The notes under the pieces were generated by a model that ran no database searches, was not told where the DNA came from, and was given only the letters and a program-made list of their open reading frames with translations. The position numbers were made by a program, and so were the translations under genes. A stretch of DNA of 64,000 nucleotides from Halobacillus halophilus (lineage in GTDB: Bacteria; Bacillota; Bacilli; Bacillales; Halobacillaceae), in NCBI RefSeq assembly GCF_020171985.1, contig NZ_JAIVAL010000007.1, positions 62,001 to 126,000 on the forward strand, read 5' to 3'. Positions 16,314 through 25,089 of the stretch are shown piece by piece (the first letter of the stretch is position 1; each line of letters begins with the position of its first letter).

Positions 16314-17087
16314 CTATCTCTTAAACCCACCCTCTGAGTGAATGATCTGTCCCGTTATCCAGGCCGCTTCATCACTGGCCAGGAATTTGATCGTTCTTGC
16401 GACGTCATTAGGTTCACCCACTCTGCCAAAAGGAAACATCGGTGTCAGATCCGTTTTTAGCTGGTCTGTCATCCAGCCTGTATCCGTTGGTCCTGGATTA
16501 ATAGCATTAACGGTAATCCCCCGGGGAGCCACTTCTGCCGATAACGTAACCGTTAAGGCATCAATGGCTCCCTTTGTGGTGGCGTAAGCCAGTTCACCCG
16601 GCATAGGACCCTGGAATTGGCCGGACGTTATATTCACGATCCTGCCTCCAGACGATTTATCGAATATACGGGCAAATTCTATGCTTACCAGCGTAGTAGC
16701 GCGGACATTAACCATATAGTGTTTATCCAGCTGATCAGCAGTTAAATTAGAATAATCATTATTCGTAGAATAGGCAGCGTTATTTACTAAAATATCAGGT
16801 GTTCCCAGCTTTTCCATTACATTCTGAATAAGTATTTCTGCCGCATCCTGCTGAGTCAGATCCAGTTCCAAACTCGCTGCCTGAACACCTTTATTCTTTA
16901 ACTGCTCTTCAAGAATAGCAGGTTCGCTATTATCTATGTTCCAGGGCATCTCTTTGTCATACGCTTTCCAATAAGCAAAAAAGATGTCGCACCCGGCCTC
17001 AGCTAATTCGGTGCAGATGGCTGCCCCTATCCCTTTTAATCTACTCGCTCCCGTAACAATCGCAATCTTGCCTGCTAGATTAGTAAT
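16314..17087 (-). CDS. Short-chain dehydrogenase/reductase (FabG-like), probable ATT start
   Basis: Classical SDR of 257 aa. The glycine motif TGASRLKGIG is near residue 10, NNAAYS near 100, and catalytic Ser plus YATTKG near 165-170. The first in-frame ATG (16949) would delete the entire NAD(P)-binding motif. Coding clearly continues upstream: codons for TNLAGKIAIVTGAS run back to an ATT at 17085-17087, 7 bases after GGGAGGG. No ATG, GTG or TTG exists in that frame before the upstream stop. ATT initiation is the best model. The substrate is unknown. Confidence 0.88.
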   Translation of the reverse strand: MTNLAGKIAIVTGASRLKGIGAAICTELAEAGCDIFFAYWKAYDKEMPWNIDNSEPAILEEQLKNKGVQAASLELDLTQQDAAEILIQNVMEKLGTPDILVNNAAYSTNNDYSNLTADQLDKHYMVNVRATTLVSIEFARIFDKSSGGRIVNITSGQFQGPMPGELAYATTKGAIDALTVTLSAEVAPRGITVNAINPGPTDTGWMTDQLKTDLTPMFPFGRVGEPNDVARTIKFLASDEAAWITGQIIHSEGGFKR

Positions 17088-17142
17088 GATGAATCCCTCC
17101 CTTTTAAAACAATACGACAGGTATGATATCGAAAAAACGATG

Positions 17143-17289
17143 TTACATGCCCATCATCACTCGCTTCTGCTTCCCGCATCTGTCACATTTATAAATGGCC
17201 CGTGGCGTTCCTTCTTCCCAATCCACACGCCTCAATTTATGAATCCCTATTCTGCATAAGATGGGCTTGTTTGTCTTATCTCCGCTCAT
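17143..17289 (-). CDS. Small zinc-ribbon-like protein (48 aa)
   Basis: ATG at 17289 follows AGGTGAAGGA. The product contains CRIGIHKLRRVDWEEG and YKCDRCGKQKRVMMGM, that is C-x4-H followed by C-x2-C, a compact metal site. Small proteins of this layout occur in Bacilli but I cannot name a function. It is 56 bases upstream of the SDR start on the same strand. Confidence 0.65.
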   Translation of the reverse strand: MSGDKTNKPILCRIGIHKLRRVDWEEGTPRAIYKCDRCGKQKRVMMGM

Positions 17290-17316
17290 AAGTCCTTCAC
17301 CTGCTTTTTTTCTTAA

Positions 17317-18132
17317 TTACACGATAAATTTAGTAAACCAGGCTATGTATTGAGCTCCTGGAATAAATAGAACCTGTGCCAATAATGTTCCGAACAGTCT
17401 TGAGGTAACCATCATTAGCGACACATTCCTTAATGTTAAATAGTCCCCTCGCTTATTAATGACGTCATCTGCCATCACAGAAATTCTTGGATCTACAAAA
17501 ACCACTAACAAAATAGTGGCAATACCATTGATTAATCCTGAAGCCATAATAGCAGTTGAGGCTCTTTCCGGAGCCAGGAGTGCGGCATACAAAGCTGATA
17601 ATACCCCAATCGTATAAATCGAAGTTACCACCATATTGACTATAAATAATCTTTTAGGAATATGCGCTAATGAAAAACCCTTTAAATAGGTTCGATTTGG
17701 AAAATGCATCTGATTTAAGCCACGTTTTATGTACTCCAGAGAGAAAATGGTCTTAAATAGAGACGGAATGGAACCTTTTTGTTTGGAGAGATGGATAATA
17801 GACCTTGAAAATAATGCCACAAACGTTGGCAGCAGAATAATCCCTACGATTGTGCCGATCGTGGAAGCCCCAATAATGACTCGATACTGATCTTCCACAA
17901 ACGCTAAGGTATTAGTGCTTGGAGCTGTATCCACCAAGCTGCCGGTAAAGGGCTGCTGCATCATATTGGCCATCCGCGACACAATGACCATTAAATTAAA
18001 TAAAGACAGCGCTGATGCAATTAATCCGACGCGTGCTCCGGATAATCGGACAGCATAAGCCAGGGTTTCAATCGTGTGAATCACTAAAATAAATAAAGAA
18101 ATGTATATGACTTTTTCCGTTAGAAAATCCAA
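17317..18132 (-). CDS. amj: Lipid II flippase Amj (YdaH family)
   Basis: Polytopic membrane protein of 271 aa with about six or seven hydrophobic segments. It matches Amj (alternate to MurJ, formerly YdaH/DUF2837): the opening with HTIETLAYAVRLSGARVG, the VSRMANMMQQPFTG motif near residue 52, and MVTSRLFGTLLAQ near the end. Amj flips lipid II across the membrane and is envelope-stress induced (sigma M) in B. subtilis. The upstream region here does not show an obvious sigma-M promoter. Single gene. Confidence 0.85.
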   Translation of the reverse strand: MDFLTEKVIYISLFILVIHTIETLAYAVRLSGARVGLIASALSLFNLMVIVSRMANMMQQPFTGSLVDTAPSTNTLAFVEDQYRVIIGASTIGTIVGIILLPTFVALFSRSIIHLSKQKGSIPSLFKTIFSLEYIKRGLNQMHFPNRTYLKGFSLAHIPKRLFIVNMVVTSIYTIGVLSALYAALLAPERASTAIMASGLINGIATILLVVFVDPRISVMADDVINKRGDYLTLRNVSLMMVTSRLFGTLLAQVLFIPGAQYIAWFTKFIV

Positions 18133-18346
18133 GTTCCAACCTCATTTCTAATGCTGCTGACAAGAAAATTTTAACATAACCTGGGGAATATTTGTCCTAA
18201 TCAACTATCATTAAGAACAGATTTGGTCCAACCCCATTACCAAGTTAATAAATTAGAATATAAAAAGAGACGATCATCACAATTGGATAGATAATCGCCA
18301 TTTATGGAGTTATCCTTACCTGGCTCATTAGAGTAAAACAGTACAT

Positions 18347-18697
18347 TTAGCTTCTCAGAATCTTCTCCATCGCTTTACCTTTAGCCAATTCATCGATCAG
18401 CTTATCCATGTAGCGGATTTCCCGCATGGTTGGCTCTTCAATATTCTCCACCCGGACTCCACATATCACGCCTTTGATCATAGTCCTGGAAGGATTCAGT
18501 TGAGGAGCTTCTGCAAAAAAGGTCTCAAAATCTGTTCCTTTTTCCAGATGCGCCTCCAGCTCCTCCTGACTATAACCTGTCAGCCAGCGTATAATTTCAT
18601 CGACTTCGTGCTTCGTACGTCCTTTATTCTCGGCTTTCGTAATATAGTGGGGATACACGCTTGAGAAACTCATCGTATAGATTTTATGTTTTGGCAT
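18347..18697 (-). CDS. DUF2200 family protein
   Basis: A 116-residue soluble protein. It matches DUF2200 in length and pattern: [20 protein letters not shown], the [11 protein letters not shown] helix, [12 protein letters not shown] and [20 protein letters not shown]. Members are often found alone and have no known function. ATG with AAGGAAGGAG upstream. Confidence 0.88.
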   Translation of the reverse strand: MPKHKIYTMSFSSVYPHYITKAENKGRTKHEVDEIIRWLTGYSQEELEAHLEKGTDFETFFAEAPQLNPSRTMIKGVICGVRVENIEEPTMREIRYMDKLIDELAKGKAMEKILRS

Positions 18698-18852
18698 TCT
18701 ATGGCTCCTTCCTTGATTCTTGATTAAGTGATTTCTATTATATCATTTTATTTTATTTCCATTATTCAGGATAACGAGATCTCAAAAGTTCAGAACTACT
18801 TTAAACGATTTCTCAGGCAGAAAGGATCTCATTTATAATTATAAGGATTTAT

Positions 18853-19116
18853 TTATATATCATCTAAATTAACCTGGATATTCTTCAGACTTTCCTGCCT
18901 CATTCTGCCGGATACGCGGTAATCATTTGTATCCAATCGAAAGAACTGACGTGCCCCATTATAAGTCGTGTACCAGAGCTGATGAATTCTGCCATAACTC
19001 TGCTGTTCAGAATCAAGCGTAATTGGATAATACAAACTTTCGAATACTTTATTCTGACATTTAACAATCCCTGATTCTCTGCACTCATCCAGCCAAATAT
19101 TCTGAATTAGCCCCAT
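18853..19116 (-). CDS. Hypothetical protein (87 aa)
   Basis: A soluble small protein with two cysteines (DECRESGIVKC) and aromatic strands (RIHQLWYTTYNGARQFFR). ATG at 19116 is preferred, with AGGAGGG 5 bases upstream; the longer reading from 19149 contains that site. No family recognised. Confidence 0.65.
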   Translation of the reverse strand: MGLIQNIWLDECRESGIVKCQNKVFESLYYPITLDSEQQSYGRIHQLWYTTYNGARQFFRLDTNDYRVSGRMRQESLKNIQVNLDDI

Positions 19117-19673
19117 ACTTTCCCTCCTTATCCTTGTTTCGGCTTTCAACCAATGAATTCAACTGTATTCTCTATCTTTTTCTTCGGTAAGAACAGATTA
19201 CTAAGAAAACGCCCCCCTCACATCAGGGGGCAGCACGAATTTCACTACGACTTTTGACGGAACTCATGCTATTTTATCCATCATCATCTGTTGAAAAAGA
19301 AAGATGAAAGTGGGAATTCCTTTATTCTATATAAGTCCAGGAATAGAACTGAAACTACCTTCCTCCTCTTTCCAGCAGTGAAAGATATAAGCAAAAAATA
19401 AACCAGAAGTCATCAAATGACTTCTGGTTTCTCTATCTACCTTCTTCCAGCCATGAACGATCATATGTGAAATGTGCTTCATTTTATATTCAAGTTCATT
19501 TCTTCATTATGTATTAGAGTTCGCCTGTACAAACCCGAATGGAAACAAACCGAATAAGAGAATAAGTAAAGGCTACCGCTTTGGATTAGAAAAAACGGTC
19601 CCCTTCTCACTACTTAATAATCTGAAATTCATGCACTAGTTATAAAAACTCATTTTTATCATCCCGATTCAGC
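19117..19673. other. Intergenic region with two hairpins
   Basis: It carries a GCCCCC/GGGGGC hairpin (19210-19231, followed by TTTTC on the minus strand) and the strong terminator at 19401-19429. No coding region is supported. Confidence 0.5.
19399..19432. terminator. Bidirectional terminator-type hairpin
   Basis: Perfect 13-bp stem AACCAGAAGTCAT/ATGACTTCTGGTT with a 3-base loop, A-rich on the left and T-rich on the right. It is far from any supported gene end, the nearest being about 240 bases away. Confidence 0.75.
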
Positions 19674-19979
19674 TCATAGATTCCCTAACACAAACGGTAA
19701 AATGAAAAGTACGATCGAACTTACAACTAGAATCGAGGAGATCCGTTTCGAAAGTTTTGTCCTTCCCTCTTTTTTATACCACCCGTTGAATTGCAGCTTA
19801 TTTCTGTACCATACAAATAGAAGGAGTAATAATGCACATCCACCCAGCCACGAAAAAGATTCAGTTGTTTCGTTAATGGTATAACTATTATGTATTAACC
19901 CCCATCCCAATCCACCGACTAGAGTAAAGATAACCATTATACGGACTACTTCCAAAAGGGCTCCCAAGTTATGTCCCAC
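19674..19979 (-). CDS. Small membrane protein (101 aa)
   Basis: Three hydrophobic segments (about residues 10-30, 42-58 and 80-100) and a basic loop (WYKKEGRTKLSKR). ATG start. Not assigned; reminiscent of small Bacillus inner-membrane proteins. Confidence 0.68.
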   Translation of the reverse strand: MGHNLGALLEVVRIMVIFTLVGGLGWGLIHNSYTINETTESFSWLGGCALLLLLFVWYRNKLQFNGWYKKEGRTKLSKRISSILVVSSIVLFILPFVLGNL

Positions 19980-20087
19980 CTTTATCAGACATTGTTCTGA
20001 AGACTATTAAGCAAATATAAACCTATCACTACAGAGAGATTCTTTATTCAGTGAAACGGAAACAAAACAAACTATTTTTGAATCCAT

Positions 20088-20516
20088 TCAATTATTTCCA
20101 AGTTTTAAACTCAGAAGATGTACACCCATATAACAATGGTAATAAAGCAGACCACAAATAGCACCATAGCCCATAATTTGTAAGACTCCCTCTACGGAAG
20201 ATGATGTAATAAGCTCCTGAAACGTGTAACTCTCAAAAATTATGGCGTAAACTGAAGGAATATAAGTCAGTAAAAATAGGATGATAGCTCCACCTAACAT
20301 ATACACGACCACATTGATCAAATATCGATTTTTCCATTGGATCCATATGTAACATAGCTTAACCAGTAGTCCGCTTCCCATAAAAATGATAAAAGCTACG
20401 ATAAATACAAGTGACGTATAGTCCCCGCTGCCTCGCGTATAAAAAAAGATACTAACGACTAAAGCCGCAAGCCCGCTCGAAAAACTCATGAGGCTCCCTT
20501 CCTTTAACCCATTCAT
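20088..20516 (-). CDS. Membrane protein (142 aa)
   Basis: Four hydrophobic segments (about residues 12-27, 36-57, 68-92 and 112-138). ATG at 20516 with AGGAGGGAAG 4 bases upstream. A second in-frame ATG nine codons later also has a ribosome site. Function unknown. Confidence 0.7.
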   Translation of the reverse strand: MNGLKEGSLMSFSSGLAALVVSIFFYTRGSGDYTSLVFIVAFIIFMGSGLLVKLCYIWIQWKNRYLINVVVYMLGGAIILFLLTYIPSVYAIIFESYTFQELITSSSVEGVLQIMGYGAICGLLYYHCYMGVHLLSLKLGNN

Positions 20517-20600
20517 TTTACTTCCCTCCTTACTTTTGTTTATTGATCACAACGAGGCCTCTTTCTATACCGAGCATTCAATACCTGCCATACGCGAAAA

Positions 20601-20636
20601 AATAGAACTTCCAGTTATTAAGAAGTTCTATTTTGA
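20601..20636 (-). terminator. Terminator of the 20687 gene
   Basis: Perfect 11-bp stem AATAGAACTTC/GAAGTTCTATT. The minus strand continues into TTTTTTCGC. It lies about 50 bases beyond the stop. Confidence 0.82.
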
Positions 20637-20686
20637 GTGGTTAGGTTTATGGACCGACGCATAAATCATTAGGTAAGGAGTTTCTT

Positions 20687-20869
20687 TTAATTCTGTTTAA
20701 CACGGCGATTATTAATAGTTGTATTCGATAGACTATAAATAATCACTGCAATCAATAGTAAAAAACCCATATTGATAAAACGGAAAAGCCAGGATACTCC
20801 ATCAAAAATATCCAAAACCCCGTGTAAGATTACAGTCATAAAGATGAAATACCCTAAGATGTGTTTCAT
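20687..20869 (-). CDS. Small two-helix membrane protein (60 aa)
   Basis: ATG at 20869 follows GGAGGG; a longer reading from 20887 includes the ribosome site. Two hydrophobic helices span about residues 5-22 and 30-46, and the tail is basic (NNRRVKQN). Function unknown. Confidence 0.65.
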   Translation of the reverse strand: MKHILGYFIFMTVILHGVLDIFDGVSWLFRFINMGFLLLIAVIIYSLSNTTINNRRVKQN

Positions 20870-20887
20870 GAAATCCCTCCTATTCAA

Positions 20888-21130
20888 TCACCATAATCAT
20901 TGAATCCAACTAATTTCAGAGTATCACAAATTTTCCATATATTGTAATAAAAAATTCTTTTACTTCTTCCTGCTTTTGTTCGAATGTAAAAAACGAATTC
21001 ACAAAAACGGAAGCTTAACGGTCACTAATATGTTATACGAGATAAAGCTTCCAAAGTTTCAATATTATGTGAAATTAAAAGAGGATGATTACAGCAGTGC
21101 AATGAACTCTAAACGATCATTTACGCTTAT
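20888..21130. other. Intergenic region
   Basis: No gene, repeat or regulatory site recognised in this AT-rich stretch beyond the expected promoter of the 20869 gene. Confidence 0.4.
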
Positions 21131-21136
21131 TGAAAC

Positions 21137-21188
21137 CAAAAATCCCAAATAGAGACATAATGACAAAGTCTCTATTCGGGATTTTTCA
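21137..21188 (-). terminator. Terminator of the L,D-transpeptidase gene
   Basis: AAATCCCAAATAGAGAC pairs with GTCTCTATTCGGGATTT over 17 positions with one mismatch. Each strand ends in a T/A run. It lies about 45 bases beyond the stop. Confidence 0.85.
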
Positions 21189-21230
21189 GAAGGGACTTAC
21201 CCTGCTATACTTTTTTTGGACTTGCCTGCA

Positions 21231-21977
21231 TTATTTACTGCTGAATAAGGCTTTTCTAGTTTTCGGCCCTACAATACCATCAGCCACTAGTCCTTTTGTG
21301 GTTTGAAATTTCTTAACAGCTCTTAAGGTCTGCGGACCAAAAGATCCATCAGCGGTTATGTTGAGTTTTCGCTGTAGAATTTTTACGGATTCACCTTTAC
21401 TGCCATATCTTAATGTTTCGTTAAAGGTTTCATAACCTGCGACAACCTTGCTGGATCCGACGCCATACTTTTGCGCTAATGCCGTAAAGGACGAGGAGGA
21501 ACTTGTGATATATACCGGAATATTTTTATCAGCCCGTTCATACAACCAGATGACGTCTTTGTTGTGCATTCGAATACAGCCACTGGATGCGTACGTACCA
21601 ATGGAAGAAGGATTATTGGTACCGTGGACACCATAGACGTTACCAGAGGTACGGCCCCAGTCACCTGGAACTTTTATTCCAAGCCACCTTGCCCCCAGAG
21701 GATTCCTTGGATCCCCACCTGGGATGTTTTCTTTGTACCACGGCCTGTTTTTCACCTTATTGACGAGCGGGAATTTCCCCTCCGGCGTCAAACTCTTTGT
21801 CCTTCCCGTTGCGACAGGAAACGTTTTTTGAAGTTTGCCATTTTCATAGAATGCGAGTTGATTAGTGCTTTTGTTAATAATAATGGCTTCCTTTTCCGCG
21901 GCCTCTGCCGGCTTCACCATCACACATAATCCCATTAAAAGAATCCCCAGTACGAAAACCATTTTTCTCAGCTTCAT
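21231..21977 (-). CDS. Secreted L,D-transpeptidase with C-terminal peptidoglycan-binding domain
   Basis: A signal peptide (about residues 1-28, ending PAEAA) is followed by a YkuD catalytic domain with His118 in YGVHGTNN and Cys134 in ASSGCIRMHN. A PG_binding_1 domain follows (LRYGSKGESVKILQRKLN to GIVGPKTRKAL). The enzyme forms 3-3 cross-links or trims the cell wall outside the cell. ATG at 21977 is preferred since GGAGGGG sits 6 bases before it, inside the longer reading from 21992. The domain order (catalytic then binding) is a common Bacillus type. Confidence 0.92.
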   Translation of the reverse strand: MKLRKMVFVLGILLMGLCVMVKPAEAAEKEAIIINKSTNQLAFYENGKLQKTFPVATGRTKSLTPEGKFPLVNKVKNRPWYKENIPGGDPRNPLGARWLGIKVPGDWGRTSGNVYGVHGTNNPSSIGTYASSGCIRMHNKDVIWLYERADKNIPVYITSSSSSFTALAQKYGVGSSKVVAGYETFNETLRYGSKGESVKILQRKLNITADGSFGPQTLRAVKKFQTTKGLVADGIVGPKTRKALFSSK

Positions 21978-22316
21978 GCTCTGCCCCTCCATTCATCCCT
22001 TAGTATTATGGCAATATTATACGTCGGGGAATAGGGAATAAATTGTCGAACTCAGCCGTCGAAATAAATAAATTTTCGAGGGGATCAAACCCATTATGAA
22101 GGGGGAGTGTTATCTTTTATATTATTCTCAATTTTATAGTTATTTTTTATAATTTAACATAGGTTTTACTTATAATCCTTCCTAACTTTCGCAAACGCGA
22201 ATGATAGAATTAAGCAGACGATTCCTGAAAAAACCAACCCCATTCTTAATCACTATTGAAAAGGGCCCGTCTACCAGACTGAACGTATAAGGCTAAAAAA
22301 CTTTCCTCCAACATCT
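21978..22316. other. Intergenic region
   Basis: About 340 AT-rich bases. A small TTCGC/GCGAA hairpin near 22188-22200 is the only local structure noted, and no coding region is supported. Confidence 0.4.
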
Positions 22317-22688
22317 CTATTTATTCTTAAACAGAACTTGATTAGCATGGGTTTGCGGCGGATAGGACTCTGCCATCGATCCTGAATTGTACTTTACAAT
22401 AACCTGATCACCCAGAGTTGCTTTGTTGTAAGAATGCTCCTCAACGGAGAAAGTTATCGCTTCTTTCATGTTATCTTCATCCATTAGATTGGCAAGTTCC
22501 TTCATATTTTCCTCTGTTGAGCTTTTAATTTCACTTTCTTTCATATCGGAGTGAGAAACAACGGTTATAGTATAACGCTTATCCCTTTTACTTTTACCAA
22601 CAATATATCCATCAAGTTTATCTCCGAACACATTACACGCCGTTAAAATTACTAACAAACAAGTTAGTATAATGAATAATTTTTTCAC
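22317..22688 (-). CDS. Lipoprotein, DUF3221-like
   Basis: A lipoprotein signal peptide with lipobox LTAC (Cys18) precedes a small beta-rich domain. GYIVGKSKRD near the start, AITFSVEEHSYNKATLGDQV and ESYPPQTHANQVL at the end follow the DUF3221 pattern. GTG start after GGGAGAGG. Exported and membrane-anchored; role unknown. Confidence 0.72.
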   Translation of the reverse strand: MKKLFIILTCLLVILTACNVFGDKLDGYIVGKSKRDKRYTITVVSHSDMKESEIKSSTEENMKELANLMDEDNMKEAITFSVEEHSYNKATLGDQVIVKYNSGSMAESYPPQTHANQVLFKNK

Positions 22689-22767
22689 TGGCCTCTCCCT
22701 TATTTAATCTATTAGGATATTTTTGTGCGGAGAAATCACTGCTACAAATCATACCAGGCTTTCACCG

Positions 22768-23316
22768 CTAGATTTCATTTTTCTTCAACTCACGTAAAAC
22801 GGTTTCCACCATCTGACTGACCGGTAAAGATCCATCAACCATGCGATCTGCATTTTGTTTAATGGTAGTTTCCATTTCTACATAAGCTCTTCTTCCATAT
22901 TTTAAATAATGATTTAAATCGTTATGAATTTCCATAGATTCTGCATGAGAATAATCCCTTATCAATCGCCTGGCCATAGCTATGTCTAATGGTGTATCAA
23001 TGTAGAGTGATACATCTATTACACTTCTTAATTGGTCATTCAAATAGGAAAAAGGATAATCCAATAGTATGTATTCCGGTGGGTCTTCTTGTTGCTGTAA
23101 TGACTTCATATCTGAAAGAAGAGGATCTAATTTCCACTGATTGTAATCAGGACCCTCCTCCACCCATCCGACTAAATCCTCTGGCTCCCCTTTAAAATCA
23201 TAGTTATCAAAAAATAAGGCTTCAGCGTTTCTTAGTCTATTGCTGAGCGCATTCGTCAGGGTCGTTTTGCCGCCACCTGATACGGAAGCAATGGATATTA
23301 CTTTTGTATTAACCAC
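22768..23316 (-). CDS. P-loop uridine kinase-like protein
   Basis: Nucleoside/phosphoribulokinase-type ATPase of about 182 aa. Walker A SVSGGGKTTL is near residue 12, FFDNYDF near 40, LLDYPFSY near 93 and the lid-type RRLIRDYSH near 125. GTG at 23316 is chosen: AAAGGAGA lies 10 bases upstream and the beta strand before the P-loop follows directly. An in-frame ATG at 23514 would add 66 residues unlike the family. The substrate could be uridine or another small alcohol. Confidence 0.8.
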   Translation of the reverse strand: MVNTKVISIASVSGGGKTTLTNALSNRLRNAEALFFDNYDFKGEPEDLVGWVEEGPDYNQWKLDPLLSDMKSLQQQEDPPEYILLDYPFSYLNDQLRSVIDVSLYIDTPLDIAMARRLIRDYSHAESMEIHNDLNHYLKYGRRAYVEMETTIKQNADRMVDGSLPVSQMVETVLRELKKNEI

Positions 23317-23560
23317 CTGATTATATTCTCCTTTGCAATGAAGTTGTGAGACTCCTTGACCTGTCCCCTTTTTCTCCGACTGTATTATGCTTATCATTCC
23401 AAAAAAACAGCCGGAGGTACAGGTAATCCGTTTTCCTGCCATGATAATTTCTTCTACTCCTGTATTATAGAAGGAAGATGCCAGATCCTTTGTATGGAAT
23501 AATTGAAAAATCAAGAACTATTTGAAATAATTGGAAAAAACGGTTGTCAGGAGGTCAATT

Positions 23561-24069
23561 TTGAAAAAATGGTGTGTTTTCTCTTTTCTATTCATGCTTT
23601 TATTATTAACAGCTTGTAGTCAAAACGCTACGGAAGATGGTTTACTTGCATATGATACAGAAGAGGTTAGTGAGTCTTTAGAATACTTGACCTTCCCTTC
23701 CCAGATGCCCGCTTTACTTCCTTTTAAACCTGAAAAAATAACGCGTCAGCAGCTCACCGGGATCCAAACCGGAAAGAAAAATATCAATCTACCGATATTC
23801 ATTTTCATAAAAATACGGGAAGACTCTCTACACCAGAACTTACCTTTAGAACGTCTATTCATAAAGATCGGTATGATCGTACAGATTATGCTGTCGAACT
23901 CAATGATGGAACGGAAGCGAGGTTCGGAGTCAATAATGAAGGCATTAAAATTTTAAAATGGAATGATAAACAAAACGCAGATGTCTATTACCAGCTTTTT
24001 GCCTATAAAGATTCAGCTATTTCTAAAGAGCAGCTGATTAGTATGGCTAATCATTTTACAGATTCATAA
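23561..24069 (+). pseudogene. Lipoprotein gene split by a frameshift at an A6 run
   Basis: TTG at 23561 follows AGGAGGT. A signal peptide with lipobox LTAC leads into LPFKPEKI. In that frame the message drifts into nonsense, but the -1 frame continues cleanly: DPNRKEKYQSTDIHFHKN, LNDGTEARFGVNNEGIKIL, and ISMANHFTDS to a TAA at 24069. The switch point is at or after GAAAAAATAACG (23741-23752). A seventh A there would join the frames. This could be a true mutation, a sequencing error in the homopolymer, or slippage. About 169 residues if restored. Confidence 0.78.
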
Positions 24070-24100
24070 TAATTGTACCTATTAGGAGATGGCTATTGAA

Positions 24101-24268
24101 ATGCTTATTAAAATCAGTGTGGTTTTATCCGTTATCATGATCGTCTTTGGAATGTATTTAAGTATAAGTGATTACCCCAGGCTGAATTATTTAGGAATTC
24201 TCTTTGTGATTGCAGGGATATTTTCTATAGCTGTTGATTGGTTCCGCAATAGAAAGAATACAGGTTAA
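24101..24268 (+). CDS. Small two-helix membrane protein (55 aa)
   Basis: ATG at 24101, with TAGGAGA upstream. Hydrophobic helices span about residues 3-21 and 30-46, and the tail is basic (RNRKNTG). It follows the split lipoprotein gene by 31 bases and may share its message. Function unknown. Confidence 0.65.
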   Translation: MLIKISVVLSVIMIVFGMYLSISDYPRLNYLGILFVIAGIFSIAVDWFRNRKNTG

Positions 24269-24330
24269 ATGACTAATCTATCTGCTTGATATGGAAGGAA
24301 TTGATTTCCACATTCAAAGGGGCCATTCGC

Positions 24331-24522
24331 ATGGAAGTTCTAGCTGTCACGTTAGTTGCTATCGGCATTATAGCCGTCCGAGTCATAAGTTTTTTCTATC
24401 CTGATTGGAAAGCAATCAAAGGCGAGCCTCTATCAGAGCTTAAGCTTCTTGGCTTCAGCGTACTAGGAATCGGTATATGACTCATTATGTTCACACTAAG
24501 TCAACTCATCGCTCGAATATAA
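24331..24522 (+). pseudogene. Small membrane protein gene with a premature TGA
   Basis: From ATG 24331 (AAAGGGG upstream) the frame encodes a hydrophobic helix, YPDWKAIKGEPLSE, and a second helix LLGFSVLGIGI, then TGA at 24478-24480. The same frame continues LIMFTLSQLIARI to TAA at 24522, completing the second membrane helix. TGA sits where a tryptophan codon (TGG) would fit. A single nonsense mutation is the simplest reading; the shortened 49-residue product may still be made. Confidence 0.55.
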
Positions 24523-24582
24523 AACCATTATTCTTTGTCGGGACCGTGATCAAGAAGCACATCATAAAATTCTGGCTACCCT

Positions 24583-25059
24583 TCAGTTGAACTTAATCTC
24601 CATTTTTCTACTCTTTGTCGTCATCCCCAATGACCTGTAAAATTCAATGGCAGACGTATTTTTCTCGTATACACCCAATTCAAGACTGTCCACTCCGAGA
24701 GTCTTCCCGAGATCAAAAACATACCTGGTTAGTTTTTTCCCGATCCCTATCTTTCGATGTTTCTCCGCAACACATAAACTATTTATTACTAAAAGTTTTC
24801 TTGCTTTCACAAAAGAATTTTCTGTTACCTCTTCTTCCTTCGTCACGATCACTCCGACTATTTCATTATCCAGAACCGCCACAAAAATATGCTGCATGCT
24901 GTCCATCAACTGGTTTTCAAAGTATTCTTGCCCGACCGGAGTTGAATTCTCTTTATACAAATCGGGTCTTTTATAAACATGGAATTCGTGAACTTCCTTA
25001 AATAAAGGAAGCAATGAACCATAATCATTTTGTTCGGCTTCCCTAATTGATATATCCAA
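24583..25059 (-). CDS. GNAT family N-acetyltransferase
   Basis: 158 residues with the acetyl-CoA site KHRKIGIGKKLTRYVF (about residues 99-114) and ending EKNTSAIEFYRSLGM. The N-terminal ISIREAEQNDYGSLLPLF is typical. TTG start after GGGGGGA. It is adjacent to another GNAT gene on the same strand (25090). The acceptor is unknown. Confidence 0.9.
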   Translation of the reverse strand: MDISIREAEQNDYGSLLPLFKEVHEFHVYKRPDLYKENSTPVGQEYFENQLMDSMQHIFVAVLDNEIVGVIVTKEEEVTENSFVKARKLLVINSLCVAEKHRKIGIGKKLTRYVFDLGKTLGVDSLELGVYEKNTSAIEFYRSLGMTTKSRKMEIKFN

Positions 25060-25089
25060 GTATAATCCCCCCTGTTACGAAGTGTTCGA

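Noticed and set aside
23317-23514. N-terminal extension of the uridine kinase-like gene up to ATG 23514
   Set aside because: The 66 extra residues do not resemble the family, and a GTG with a good ribosome site lies right before the P-loop domain.
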